The notes beneath the pieces are model-generated. The model had not been told where the DNA came from and did no database searches. It saw only the letters and a program-made list of their open reading frames with translations. Source: Hydrangea macrophylla (lineage: Eukaryota > Streptophyta > Magnoliopsida > Cornales > Hydrangeaceae). From it: a stretch of 64,000 bases of DNA. Of this stretch, positions 21,879-32,477 are shown one piece after another. The stretch covers positions 33,601,850 through 33,665,849 of the forward strand of contig CM066991.1 of NCBI GenBank assembly GCA_033977485.1. The letters are read 5' to 3'. Every line of letters begins with the position of its first letter. Positions within the stretch are counted from its first letter, which is position 1. Made by a program: the position numbers and the translations under genes.

Positions 21879-23007
21879 AAAAAATCGGAAAATGAATGAA
21901 ATATATATATATATATATATATTTAATAATCAAAGTAATGATGGCTAAAAAATCGGAAAATGAATGAAATATATATATATTTAATAATCAAAGTAATGAT
22001 GGCTAAAAAAGAAAAAGTAGTTATGCAGAGTGGGACGGAGAGAGTAATGTTAACTATATTTAGTAAACCTGAAATTTTTTAAGTCAAATAAAACTCTTTC
22101 AAGCTAAAATCTATGCTACTTGTCTTTAACTCATTAGGTTATTTTTATGCCTAAATAACCTCATATTGCTATAACTTTTGTTTTATCATACGAGATCAAT
22201 ATTAACCACGAGAAATACAGGGAAAAAAAAACATTAAAATTAATCAAATATGAAAAACTGTATTTTTTTTGCATAAATATAATAAAAACATATTTCTTTC
22301 GTAAAATTTGCACCATAGATGCACAGATCTTGAAAAAATACAGGAAATCAAAAAAAAAAAAAAAAAACCAAGTCACCCAAAAAGCCCAAGAATTGAGAAA
22401 GTTATGGTGGTTTAAAGTTTACAGATAATATTCTTTGTCTTCAAACAGAAAATATTTTTGTTAGACAAATATAATCTCAAAATCAGATTCTAACTTATAC
22501 TTTTTTTGTAAAATTTTCAAGTCCAATGTGTAGATCTCAAAGAAATACATCAAAAAAAAGAGAGAAAATTATGATCGTTTTCGTGAATATTATCTGCGTA
22601 CAAACAGATAATATTATCTGTTTAATATTATCTATTTTCTGTTTAATATTATATATTTTTATCTATCAGATGAGCTTTTTGCTGAATAAAAAAGTAGCGA
22701 AGGGATTTTTAAAAAATGGTCAAATTGTGTGGGTTTTTGTCTAATGCACTTAATTTTTAGGGGTCTATAACCTAATATCCCAATTTTAAAAATACCACTA
22801 TAAACACATATAATAAAACCGAATTATGAATTGTTGTAGATTCAGTGAAACCAAATAAAGAGTTGTTTATCATATATCTAGCCAAATTAGAAAGAAAATC
22901 CAGTTATGATAGTGTTGGATAAGCTAAATATATATATATATATATACATATTATAAAGTGGAATGCAACTTTGGATTCAAAACCCAATTCTATAAAACAT
23001 TACTATC
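21879..23007. other. AT-rich spacer of unknown origin
   Basis: No coding domain. It opens with a tandem duplication (21880-22008), each copy GGCTAAAAAATCGGAAAATG, an (AT)n run and TTTAATAATCAAAGTAATGAT. A Stowaway-like end follows at 22031-22044. The rest is AT-rich with (TA)n runs near 22927-22945. Confidence 0.6.
22031..22044. repeat. Stowaway-like MITE terminus (single end)
   Basis: TGGGACGGAGAGAG followed by TA resembles the complement of the Stowaway terminal repeat CTCCCTCCGTCCCA with its TA target. I could not find the opposite end, so this is a truncated copy or a chance match. Confidence 0.35.
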
Positions 23008-23627
23008 TGATGATGCCTAAAACTGGTAAGAAAGGTTTAGAGAGAGATTAGAACAATTTGTATGTGGTTCGGTCCCGTTAACAAGGTGACCTACGTCCAC
23101 GGTCGCGTCTGTGCGCTCTCACTAGCAGATCACCGGCGGGCCTGGTGAGCCAACAAAGGTGGGCGGCACTACCAGTAATACCGGCCGGGTTTATGCGTAT
23201 GGTGGTGAGTTCTCTGCTGTATGCTTGTTAGCTAGAGAATAATAATTGGATTGGAATCCGGATCCCTGTAAACAGGGTAGGTGGGCTCTTTTATAGATGC
23301 AAGAGTCCACCCCCACATGGTAAGTTGATGGGATTAGGAAGCCTAATTTAATCACAATAGATTTACATGATTTTAGGAGAGTTTCCTAAGTGGTTTAGGA
23401 AACTGCCATATTCCGTTTCACAGACTTGTAGTTGATTTAGGAAACTGCTGGACAGGTCGGGATGGCGGGACGCCGTGACCTTCATGCCCAGTCCGTTGGC
23501 ACGAACCGCGCGGTCTGCTTGAACACCTCGAGAATGCTTGGCCCCACGGGGACGCCCTTACCGGAATAACCGGCGCCTCTGGGTGACTTGGCACTGTCTT
23601 CACGGCTAGATTATTTTGGACATATCA
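23008..23627 (-). repeat. 3' LTR of Tat element B (about 620 bp)
   Basis: On minus it starts TGATATGTCCAAAATAATC right after a polypurine tract, and ends near GGCATCATCA; the exact inner end (23008 or 23011) is uncertain because the second LTR is not in the window. A TATA box sits mid-LTR. Unlike the other LTRs here it has no obvious palindrome cluster. Confidence 0.65.
23288..23295 (-). promoter_or_regulatory. TATA box of Tat B LTR
   Basis: The minus strand reads CATCTATAAAAGAGCCC, a good plant TATA box roughly in the middle of the LTR. Confidence 0.6.
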
Positions 23628-23642
23628 GCTGCTCCCCATTTT
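23628..23642 (-). other. Polypurine tract of Tat element B
   Basis: The minus strand reads AAAATGGGGAGCAGC directly before the LTR start TGATATG. This is the expected plus-strand primer position and fixes the LTR edge. Confidence 0.7.
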
Positions 23643-24020
23643 CAAAACTAACCAGATGCGTCATCGGGTGAGGATTCGAAAATCGGTAGCTTCTTGGAAA
23701 CCACCCAGATGTGGTCCGGGAGCGCTGCTCGGGATGGGACCCACACTCCAGATTCCCCGGTGGAGTAACCGACCGGTACATGTGGGAGCTTGGGTGTGAG
23801 TATTGCCACGTGTTAGGGAGTGATTGGCCTGGTCAGGATCCAGTGGAGTTGGTTCAGATGTAATCGAACAATTGCGTGGTAACCGGACTGTCACGTCACG
23901 CATTTAATGCGCGCGAGATTCGAGGCGATCCTTCATGTGCCCGAGGTGACAGCTGTTGACGGTTCTTGGCGGGAAAAATTCTGAGCATTGGATCTGATTG
24001 ATCTGGACCGTTCGCTACTT

Positions 24021-24030
24021 CTATATAAAG
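24021..24030 (+). promoter_or_regulatory. TATA box of antisense gene B
   Basis: CTATATAAAG on plus, about 450 bp upstream of the first good ATG. A GTAAG donor near 24146 and an AG before 24460 allow a 5' UTR intron, bringing the ATG close to the transcript start. Confidence 0.6.
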
Positions 24031-25362
24031 AACACTTGGCTCATTTCTTCAGTTCCTGCTGCCAACTGAGAGATTTTCCCGAGCGGTTTGAGAGCAACCA
24101 AGACTCCCGAGCAAGATTCCCGAGTCCTTTTCTACGCTAAATTTTGTAAGTCCTCCCTTTCCGCCCTTAGTTCTTCATTGTCTTCTTCTTTTCTTGAACA
24201 AAGCTGGAGGGAGTGAACCCACTTGGGCTAGAGCGAGCTTGGGATTTCTTCTTCCTTCGGTTTTGTCACTTCTTTCGGTCTGGGGGTACGCTAGAGCAGA
24301 TTAACCGAGCGGGAGTTCCCGAGGGAGCCTTGAGAGAGTGTTGTTTGTCTTCTAGAGTCTTGTACGACCTGCCCTTTAGGTTGTTAGATCTACCTCCCCT
24401 GTATATAAGATTTGGAGTTCTTGACCCATTCTTAGGTCGTCTGCCCTTTAGGTCTTCTTTAGACGTATTCATGTGTCATTCGGATTTCAACTCATCGTCC
24501 CGGTCGGAAGACGAACAGTTGCGATCAGGGTCTATGAGTTCAAGCCCGGACCCTCCTTCCCTGGCCCCCTCAGACCAGCATAGTGAGGGAATAATCCCCC
24601 GCTCGGGCGTTTCACGAGGAAGCGCACCGGGATTCTTCCGTAGCCTCAACGTCTCGGGGGTCGGGCGATGAAGGGTCTGTGCCAAACAGTCCCAGAGTTA
24701 TCTTCGCGTGTGAGTCCATTGTTATCACCTTACGTGGTCCTGACTTGGATCGAATTAGGGACAGGTACGAGCTTCCCGGTCCCTTTTCTCTTGCCGTGCA
24801 CGATAGCGGAGCTCACTTCCATGAGTTGGGCTTTGTCACTCTGTACGAAGATGCTTTCATGGCGGGCCTTCGTCTGCCTATCCACCCAGTCGCCCGAGAC
24901 GCGCTCATCTACCTCGGGATCTCTCCCGGGCAACTCACGCCGAACGGCTGGCGAAACCTGATGGGTTGCATATCTCTGTGGCCCCAGGTCCTCGGGTATC
25001 AGCTCACATTGCAGGAATTCTTCTGGACCCACCGACCATTCCAAGTTCACGGGGAGGCCGGCTTCTTCTCGCTCTCGGCTAGGCAGGGGCGAAAGATATT
25101 CGTGAATTGCCCGAGCAACAACAAAGGGTGGAAGAAGAAATTCTTCCAAGTTGACCCTGGGTCTGTGTGAGAAGGCGCCGGGTATTCAGCTGAGGACCTC
25201 CTGGGCGAGGAAGCTGAGGAGTAAGCCCAATCACTCTTTATTTCTTGCTTAGTTTCCTTACTTTACCTTGACTAACCCATTTGTGTGTTTGTCTTACAGT
25301 GGGAGCAGTTGATCCGCCGAGTCTTCCCGACGAGCTCCAAGCGAAGGTCCTGTCACTGGTGG

Positions 25363-25367
25363 ACGAC
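25363..25367. repeat. TSD of solo LTR, left copy (ACGAC)
   Basis: Matches 28664-28668 exactly. Removing one copy plus the LTR rejoins exon 2 of the antisense gene. Confidence 0.93.
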
Positions 25368-26210
25368 TGTAGACACCCCATTTTGTCAGCTATCAGATTT
25401 AGGAGACCCATAGCTTGGTGGTTCACAATGATCGAAAAAGACTCAAAAGGACTCCTGGAAGTTAGCTCTATCTCTCAGAATGCTCAGAATGACCAAAATG
25501 CCCCTGAAAGCCCAAAAGCTCCCAGATTCGGACCAAAAGTTCTGGAAACATACTACGTCATAAAAAAAGTGATAAAATGAGTTTTTAAGTAAAATCGGAT
25601 GAAACCGTCAGCTCCCAGAGACCCCCGGAAGTCCCGGAAGTTCTCGGAAAGTCCCTGTTGATCGGTTTGACCAAGGTTTGACCAAGTTTGACCAAAATCG
25701 TCCAAATTAACCAGAATCATTCTGGATCATGTGGAAAATATTAAAATGAGTTTTAAAAGGAAATCGAGCGAAAACGTCAGCTCCGGGGAGCTCCCAGAGG
25801 TTCCTCGAACTTCCTGGGAATCCCAGGTTTGACCAGTTTGACCAGAATTTGACTTTAAAACCGGGGCACCATAACAATTTTCAAATATTTTTCATGGATA
25901 CTAGAGGTCAATAGCTTTCCAACGGTATATCGCACATAATTTTTGGATTTAAAACGAGTTTATTATGAATTTTTGAAGGCGAAAAAGGCGATCAAATCGG
26001 CTTTTATCGCAAATACCGCAAAACTTTTCAAAGTGACCTATCCCCGATTTATTTTTTATGAAAATTAGACTCCATTAACTTTTAAACGGTATATCACAAC
26101 CTCAATTTGGAGTTTGTATGCATTTTCTGTGAATTTCGGACGAAATAGGGCCTTTTTGCGAATACCGGAACCTCTGGGGGCCTAAACAGCATTATCTGGA
26201 CGAAGGAGGA

Positions 26211-26305
26211 GCAGTGCCCCCGCGGCACTGGGCCTAAACAACATTATCTGGACGAAGGAGGAGCAGTGCCCCCGCGGCACTGGCCCAGTGCCGCCGCGAC
26301 ACTCC
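26211..26305. repeat. GTGCC/GGCAC palindrome cluster in solo LTR
   Basis: GCAGTGCCCCCGCGGCACTG occurs twice (26211 and about 26262) within a direct duplication of about 52 bp, followed by CCCAGTGCCGCCGCGACACT. The cluster is about 145 bp upstream of the TATA box. Confidence 0.85.
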
Positions 26306-26447
26306 CCTCCAGAACAGCGTGTTTTTGTAAATAATTTTGGGGTTCCATTTTGATTAATTAAAAACCAAAACGACGTAGTTTTATGATTTCAGATGTTTGG
26401 AGCCAATAGGAATACTTCTAAAACCCCAAAACCACCCCAAGTTAGCC

Positions 26448-26455
26448 TATATAAA
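26448..26455 (+). promoter_or_regulatory. TATA box of solo LTR
   Basis: TATATAAA in GCCTATATAAACCCCC, a clear plant TATA box on the LTR sense strand. Confidence 0.7.
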
Positions 26456-28663
26456 CCCCCCTTGACTTCTCATTTTGGGTGTCAAATGCAAGTTTAGAAA
26501 AAGTTTGGGAGAGAAAGTTGTAGAGATAAGGTTAGAATAGAGAGAAAAGAAGCTTCCTTCTTTGATTTTCAAAACAAAAGTGACTACTAAACTTTGTTTT
26601 TACTACATTACTCCCATTTACTTCAACATTCAATACACCCAACCACCATTTTAGTGAGCATTTAAGAGAGTGAAAGCTTCTTCCATGTCCAATGTCATTA
26701 CATATGAGTGAAACACCAAACTACAAGTTCTATACTTCATGAATATCATCTATTGATCATTATTTATTTGCTTGTTTATTCATTATTTATCTCTTCTTAC
26801 CTCATTTCTTTTTGATCTTTCTTTATTTACTTACTAGTTCATCATCATCTAGATGATGACATGAAGTTTGAGGTGAGTGAATCCTTATGGATAGTAGCTC
26901 TTGACCTCAAAAACATGTTTGATAGATGATGATCATAACTTCAATACCTCCAAGGTATCCTTGAAGTTATGTTCAAAATAAAAATAAATCTCTCCAACAA
27001 TCTTGGAGGCTCTTGATGATGAGTTTGAATTTGATATTCCAAGAGGTTATAATCTCTATTTGATGTTGAAAATATACTTTCAAAACCTCTATTTCAAAAC
27101 CCATCTCAATTCCTCTCATTTTGATTTCAAGAAAAAAAACTCAAGTTTTTCCCCAAAATCTTCAAAACAGTGAGTCAAAATAGTGAGTGAGCTGAGTTCA
27201 AAGATTTCTCTAGAACTCAATACTCAATGTATGAATGAAAGGCCACTTGGAAAGTCTTCCTAACTCATTATAGAACACCCATGATTTTTGGTTTGACTTG
27301 GAAATACTTGGAAATGGTCCATTTGGACCCAAACATTCCTTCCAGACATTCTATTTTTACTGTCACAGCAGTTAGGTCCACTTCCAAGCTCTTTTTCAGA
27401 AAACTTTTCCAAAAGGGGTGGTCCTAACTTATTTGTCTCTTAAACTTCAATGTCTTAGGGAACTTTCTGTATAAAATGGGCATCTAGATCATTCGTTTTC
27501 ATTTTCTAAGATTTTTCAATATTTCAGTCGACAGTACGGACTCTATTTCTGAGTGACCTCTGTTGTTCATATGATTTCTCTCAATCTGTGATAGTTATTA
27601 AATATTGGCTTTTTGGGTAGTGTTATAAACACAATAAGGAAGATCTCCATAAAAAATAATGCACTGAAAATAGTTCTAACCCTTCTTTTCAATTTCTAAA
27701 ATATCATGTTACTGTTATGTCCACTATTCACAGCAAGCACATCTTAACTTTCATTCTTTGATTTGATGCCTACATGCACTCCAAATTAGCTCATGTCTTA
27801 GGAAGTAGTTCATACTATATTTGTACATATCCCATGTTGATTTCATTCATTCATTCATACACATTCTAGACTTCTAAGTCATTCTAGGAATCCATGAACA
27901 CAAAGCACACTACAACCTTGGCACATTTTAGATACATACATTGCATCCATGCAAAGATTTGGGGCTTTTGTGACTCCTAATCTAAGAAGATTATAAGGAA
28001 TGATCATGATCACACGTTCATGCTTCCCCCGATCTAATCATCCTTTCTCATTCATCCCGGGGATTGAGAGGTCTTCTTTTCTCAAAGAATAACATGCATC
28101 ATACTAGCTTGCTAAGCATATTTTGATTTCTTTGATTATTTTGTTTCAAGAACAATTCATGTCCCCCTTTAGATTAGGAAAACTTATTTACTTGATACAT
28201 GAGTAGATGATTTTTCCTAGGTTTGTTTTGTGTGATCTTTCACTTTGCATTGTGTGATACTTGGCTTAAATCTTATGAATGATATCTTATCTTTTGATCT
28301 TCCAATTTCAAGTTTCTTATGTGATGTAATATATTACCATAGTACTAATTGTCGAACCATACATAGTATAAGATGATTATTTGGATGCTAATTGAGGCCC
28401 GTCGAAAGACGGGGCGAGTTGAGGGTGTTTTAGTCGTGACAAAGGCTCCTTCTTCTCTCGTACCAAAACCCCGAACCAAGTTCTTTAGTTATGAAGGGCC
28501 GGTGCCCTTTATCCATTTGGGTGAGTCAAATTAGGTTTCTTGGTTCCTTAAAGACCAAGTGGCGACTCTGTATCTGTTTTCAACAGACCTTTTCTCTTTC
28601 TTTGATCCAAATCAATTTCAAACAAGCATAACAAAAGTGGATGAGCGATCCCACGTGTCCACA

Positions 28664-28668
28664 ACGAC
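28664..28668. repeat. TSD of solo LTR, right copy (ACGAC)
   Basis: Direct repeat of 25363-25367. Confidence 0.93.
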
Positions 28669-29953
28669 CCTATTGATATTAACAAGGTGCTAACCCGGTC
28701 GGGAAGTCCAAAGATTTCCTACAAGTCCCAGCGCCTCAAAGCTCCTGTTCTCCCAGGGATCATTCCTGGTAAATACTATTTCTTGACCGTCCGGTTTTAC
28801 TGTTCGTTTGGGATTTTGCGGAACTAACATGCTCTCTGGTTTTGCAGAAATGGCTCCAAAGAACGCGGAGGCGTTAAAGGAGAAGGAGGCAACTTTTATG
28901 GCTCGGGCTGGCCAAAAGAGGAAGAAACCAGCCCCTGAAGAGGATTTCCCGGGGGATCTCCATCCGGGCTGGGAAGGAAGCTGCTGCTGCTTCTACACTC
29001 GTGGTAACAATTGCTGCACCACCACCACCACTGCTGCGCCTTCACCACTCCCCCCAGTAGCCAAACTGTCGGGGGTCTCCTTCCTGACCATGGAGGAGGC
29101 TCGTGTGGGCCCCTCTTCGTTGCCGGAGACCGAGACAGCAAATGACGTCCGCAGAAGAGTACGGCCCAGGCTGTTGCAGAGTCAGGTTGACAAGTGCACC
29201 CTGATGAGCCCCGAGGCCATTATCGGTTGGCTATATAGCATCAACCACTTGGTAAGTTTCTTTTTTGCAATGTGAACATTAGCTTTTCCTCCATGCCTAT
29301 ACTGACGTTTCCTTGTTCTTGCAGATCGACTGTATTGCACTCTTCCCGGCGTTGCTGAGAGGTTGGCCACTGCAGAGGCCGACCTCTCCGTGGAGAGGGC
29401 CGCTCGGGAATCCGCAAAGTTTGCCCTCACTGTGGAAGAGGAAAGATCTCGAGCAACGGCCCTGGAGCTGGGGGAGGTCCGTGACTCCCTGTCAACCGAA
29501 CGGGCTGCCCGAAAGGCTGCGGAGGCTAAGGCTGCGGCTGCGGAGGCCGGGAGGGTCACCGCCGAGAAGGTTGCTGAGGCCAAGGTTGCAGCCTCGGAGT
29601 CCGCGAAGATCTCTGCCAAAAAGGATCTCGAAGCTATGACGGTCACGCTCTCGGAGCTTACTGCTGCTTGGGAGGCTGAAGCCAAAGAAGTTGAGGAGGA
29701 ATTCGAGACTGGGTTCCTCACAGGCTACGCCGACCTGGCAAAGCGGGCTGCTGCTGACCATCCTGACTGGGATATGTCTGAGTACTCCTGGGCCGAGTCC
29801 GGTTACTAGAAGGAAGGCCAGGCTGACTCCGAGGTAGCCGCTAAGGCCGAGGTCGCTGCCGAAGCTGAGGTCGCTGCTGAAGCTGTACCGGCCGGGGACC
29901 CCTCTATTGATGCGCAGGCCGCGGGGGAGGAGGAAGTGGCGGTTGTAGATTAG

Positions 29954-30492
29954 GGGTTTTTTTTTTTATGTTTTCTTGTAGTTTTTTTCTTTCTGGGGAG
30001 GCTACTATAACTGCCCCCAGGCTTTGTACAGTTTCTTTTAATTAATGAAAAGGCCCTCGAGGTCAAACTTTTCATTAACTGTGTTCTTTCTCTGCACTGT
30101 GCTTGTTTGTAATTGGTAGTATCCATTCGGTTTTTGGCCAACCTAACACCTGCCTTAGAAAATGTTTTAGGACCGTAACCAGTAGAACACCTAGTCTTTC
30201 TGACCTGTTTAAAAGGTAATTGCCCGGAGTGCTGTAGGAACTGCTCCTGTTTAGCAGTGCTGTAGGAACTGGTCCTGTTTAGCGTCCAGGATCGCCCGAT
30301 GTATTATAGGAATACCCAGTATTACCGTCCGGGATGTCCCGGTGTATCATAGGTGTATCCTGTTTTACTGTCCGGGATATATCTCTGATCACTGTAAGTA
30401 CTTGGGAATATCTTCCAAGTTCTTGTAGTGACTGGTGTGATTCCCTGTTTTGGCCTAATATTCCCCTGCCCCCAAGCATTTTGCTAAGGCGG
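29954..30492. other. 3' flank of antisense gene B
   Basis: Contains GGGGAGGCTACTA and AATTAATGAAAAGG, as downstream of gene A, and a short duplication of GTGCTGTAGGAACTG-type phrases near 30230-30280. Probably 3' UTR and spacer. Confidence 0.6.
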
Positions 30493-30500
30493 AGTGCAGG

Positions 30501-31063
30501 CAAGGCCGGCCCTGAGGTTTTGGGGGCCTTAGGCAAATTAATAAAATGAGGCCCTTTGTGTATAACATGAACCAGTTATCAAATCCAGAAATGTAGTTCC
30601 TAAAAGCCATTTAGGTCTATTGGGAAACCTAAATTGTTTTTTAGGAAGGGGTGCCCTAAGAATTTGAATGTTTTAGTACAAAGATACCCCAAAAACACTG
30701 CAAGTAAGCTCAATAAATTCAAATATTCAGTTCTATAAATAAAATGTAAGGAAAGTGGCCAAAAACATTGAAAAGTCTTACATTTGGGAAAGTTGAGAAG
30801 GTATTTTTTTTATAAGGAAAATGCTAAGTACACTAGTTTTGTGCACCTAATGAGTAGTTTTATTCCCCAAACAAGCCCCTAAAAGTGGATAAGTCCATCG
30901 CAAAGTAGTTGACTTCCTTGGGTCTTGGGGTTTTTAAGTTGTGTTTGGGGCCTTTGGACTTGACAATTATTATCCAGTGTTTGAAAATGAGGGCCTAAAA
31001 TTATTCAAAATATTGGGGGCTTTAGGCGGAGGCCTACAATTTCATATACCAGGGCCGGCCCTG
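30501..31063. mobile_element. hAT-type MITE with 8-bp TSD
   Basis: The element begins CAAGGCCGGCCCTG and ends CAGGGCCGGCCCTG, terminal inverted repeats that match at all but one position. The 8-bp direct repeat AGTGCAGG lies at 30493-30500 and 31064-31071. An 8-bp TSD and CAGGG-type ends fit the hAT superfamily. At 563 bp with no transposase frame it is non-autonomous. GGGGGCC..TTAGGC phrases near both ends are likely subterminal repeats. Confidence 0.93.
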
Positions 31064-31309
31064 AGTGCAGGAGTGAATGGCCCTAGGGAACCGACCTGGA
31101 ACATGGGTGGTTGCAGGGTCATTTGAAGCTTGCCATCGTCGGCCACCTAGGGGTTTGGCCCCGTTGTCGGCTGGACCTAAACGAAGCTTTAAGTAATTTC
31201 CTATTTAGGTCTAGTATCCCCTTGCCCCCGAGCGTCCTGTGAAGGCGGGGGCGTGTTGAGGAGCGACCATAGGAAACCGACCTGGAACATGGGTGGTTGC
31301 AGGGTCCTT

Positions 31310-31526
31310 TTGTGCTTGGGTTCGGAGCCCGAGGTCTTTTTAGTGCCTGGGTTTAGTGCCCGAGGTCTTTGTGCCCTGGGGTTAGGCCCAAGGTCTTTGG
31401 TGCCTCGGGGTTAGGCCCGAGGTCTTTTGTGCCTTAGGGTTAGGCCCAAGGTCTTTTGTGCCTTGGGGTTAGGCCCAAGGTCTTTGGTGCCTCGGGGTTA
31501 GGCCCGAGGTCTTTTGAGCATTGCAC
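31310..31526. repeat. 29-bp tandem repeat in Tat element B
   Basis: About seven imperfect units of GGTCTTTTGTGCCTTGGGGT followed by TAGGCCCAA. A shorter, older version occurs in Tat A near 21105-21215. Confidence 0.88.
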
Positions 31527-31656
31527 GGTGTACTGACAGGAGTAAATTTCAAGTAAACTTTGCAATTTTATTTAAAAACAAGAATTTATGATGGTTGCTC
31601 AATCAGAGCTACAAAAGGAAATTTCTCTACCAATACTAAATTCCCGTGGGCAAATG

Positions 31657-32077
31657 CTACTGATAATACTTGCGGAGGTGTTGTACGTTCCAAGGATGAG
31701 AGAGATCGAGCCCGTCCATGCTCTGTATCCAGTAGGTTCCCAGTCGGTTGACCCGGGTTACTTTATATGGGCCTTCCCAGTTTGGCCCCAATTTCCCATG
31801 ACTCAGGATTCGGGTAGATTGGTTCACTGCCTTGAGGACGAGGTCTCCGACTTGAAAACTGCGGTGCTTCACCTTACTATTGTAGTATCGAGAAACCCAT
31901 TGCTTGTAGGCCGCCACCTTTAGGTAGGCTTGGTCTCTCCTTTTCTCCACCAGATCTAGTTCTGACCGGAGGGCTTCTTCGTTATCCGGCGCACTGAAGT
32001 TGGCCACCCAGTATGTTGGCAACCCGAGCTCTGTTGGGAATACTGCCTCAAATTTGTAAGTTAAAGAGAACGGCGTT
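31657..32077 (-). pseudogene. Integrase C-terminal part, Tat element B
   Basis: The minus strand is open from 32022 to the stop at 31657, with RRDQAYLKVAAYKQWVSRYY, KLGPNWEGPYKVTRV and the terminus VQHLRKYYQ. Codons upstream of 32022 continue to about 32077, where homology stops in the middle of the TSFSLTYGFEA-type region. The catalytic core is missing. Confidence 0.88.
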
Positions 32078-32447
32078 ATATAATCCCAACATCAAGTAGT
32101 TTTAACACTTCTTTTTTAACTACCTCTTGCATGTTGGGATTCAAACGCCTTTGCATTTATCGCGAAGGCTTAGCATTTTCCTCCAAGTATATTTTATGAG
32201 TGCACACGGATGGGCTTATGCCTTTGAGGTCGGCAATCGTCCATCCTAATATCTTATGTTGTTTTAACAGTTGAATTAACTTACCCTCTTGTTCAGGATT
32301 TAACGTAGATGAAATTATTACGGGGTAAGTCTTTTCAGTCCCTAGGAAGGCGTATTTGAGCTCTATTGGAAGCTCCTTTAACTCTAGATCGAGAAACTGA
32401 AAATCGGAAGGCATGACCAGTTTTGTTTTTTTGAGGTAGTGATTCAT
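32078..32447 (-). pseudogene. pol: Start of reverse transcriptase, Athila element
   Basis: Minus reading includes LKQHKILGWTIADLKGISPS and THKIYLEENAKPSR, then a stop at 32157 where the second copy has Gln; it continues as RLNPNMQEVV and LLDVGII, the N-terminal side of Athila RT. It ends before the catalytic domain. Confidence 0.85.
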
Positions 32448-32477
32448 ATGGTGTTACCCACATGCATTCAGCTCTAT

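Larger units (their letters stand above)
25368..28663 (+). repeat. Solo LTR of an Ogre/Tat-related family (3296 bp)
   Basis: Starts TGTAGACACCCCATTTTG and ends CCCACGTGTCCACA, flanked by ACGAC on both sides. Both ends resemble the Ogre LTRs here: the minus strand of 1836-4791 starts TGTAGACACCCCAATTTTG, and both carry an AAGTGGCGACTC phrase near the 3' end. No internal retroelement sequence is attached, so it is a recombination product. It sits in exon 2 of the antisense gene. Confidence 0.94.
24471..29953 (+). pseudogene. Antisense gene B of Tat element (PF04195-like domain, coiled coil)
   Basis: A multi-exon plus-strand gene inside a minus-strand retroelement. Exon 1, about 24471-25223, has a Ser-rich N-terminus, then the PF04195-type domain with FMAGLRLPIHPVARDALIYL and NCPSNNKGWKKKFFQV. 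Exon 2 starts at 25300, is split by the solo LTR, and resumes at 28669-28768. Exon 3 is 28848-29251 and exon 4 is 29325-29953, an Ala/Glu/Lys/Arg coiled coil ending in Ala/Glu/Val repeats. All visible introns are GT-AG. Breaks are a frame change in a C run near 24593, a 2-nt frameshift after FFQV near 25155, the 3.3-kb LTR insertion, and TAG at 29807-29809 before the original stop at 29951. Function unknown; the domain name does not imply transposase activity. Confidence 0.8.
23008..32077 (-). mobile_element. Tat-lineage Ty3 element B, 3' part
   Basis: From left to right on plus: 3' LTR (23008-23627), polypurine tract, antisense gene on plus (24471-29953), spacer with tandem repeats, and integrase on minus (31657-32077). 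The element is cut inside integrase at about 32077, where an Athila fragment begins. A solo LTR and a hAT MITE are inserted in it. Confidence 0.8.

Noticed and set aside
24679..25170. PF04195-like protein as an active transposase
   Set aside because: The domain name is historical; no DDE or other catalytic motif is visible and the gene rides in an LTR element.
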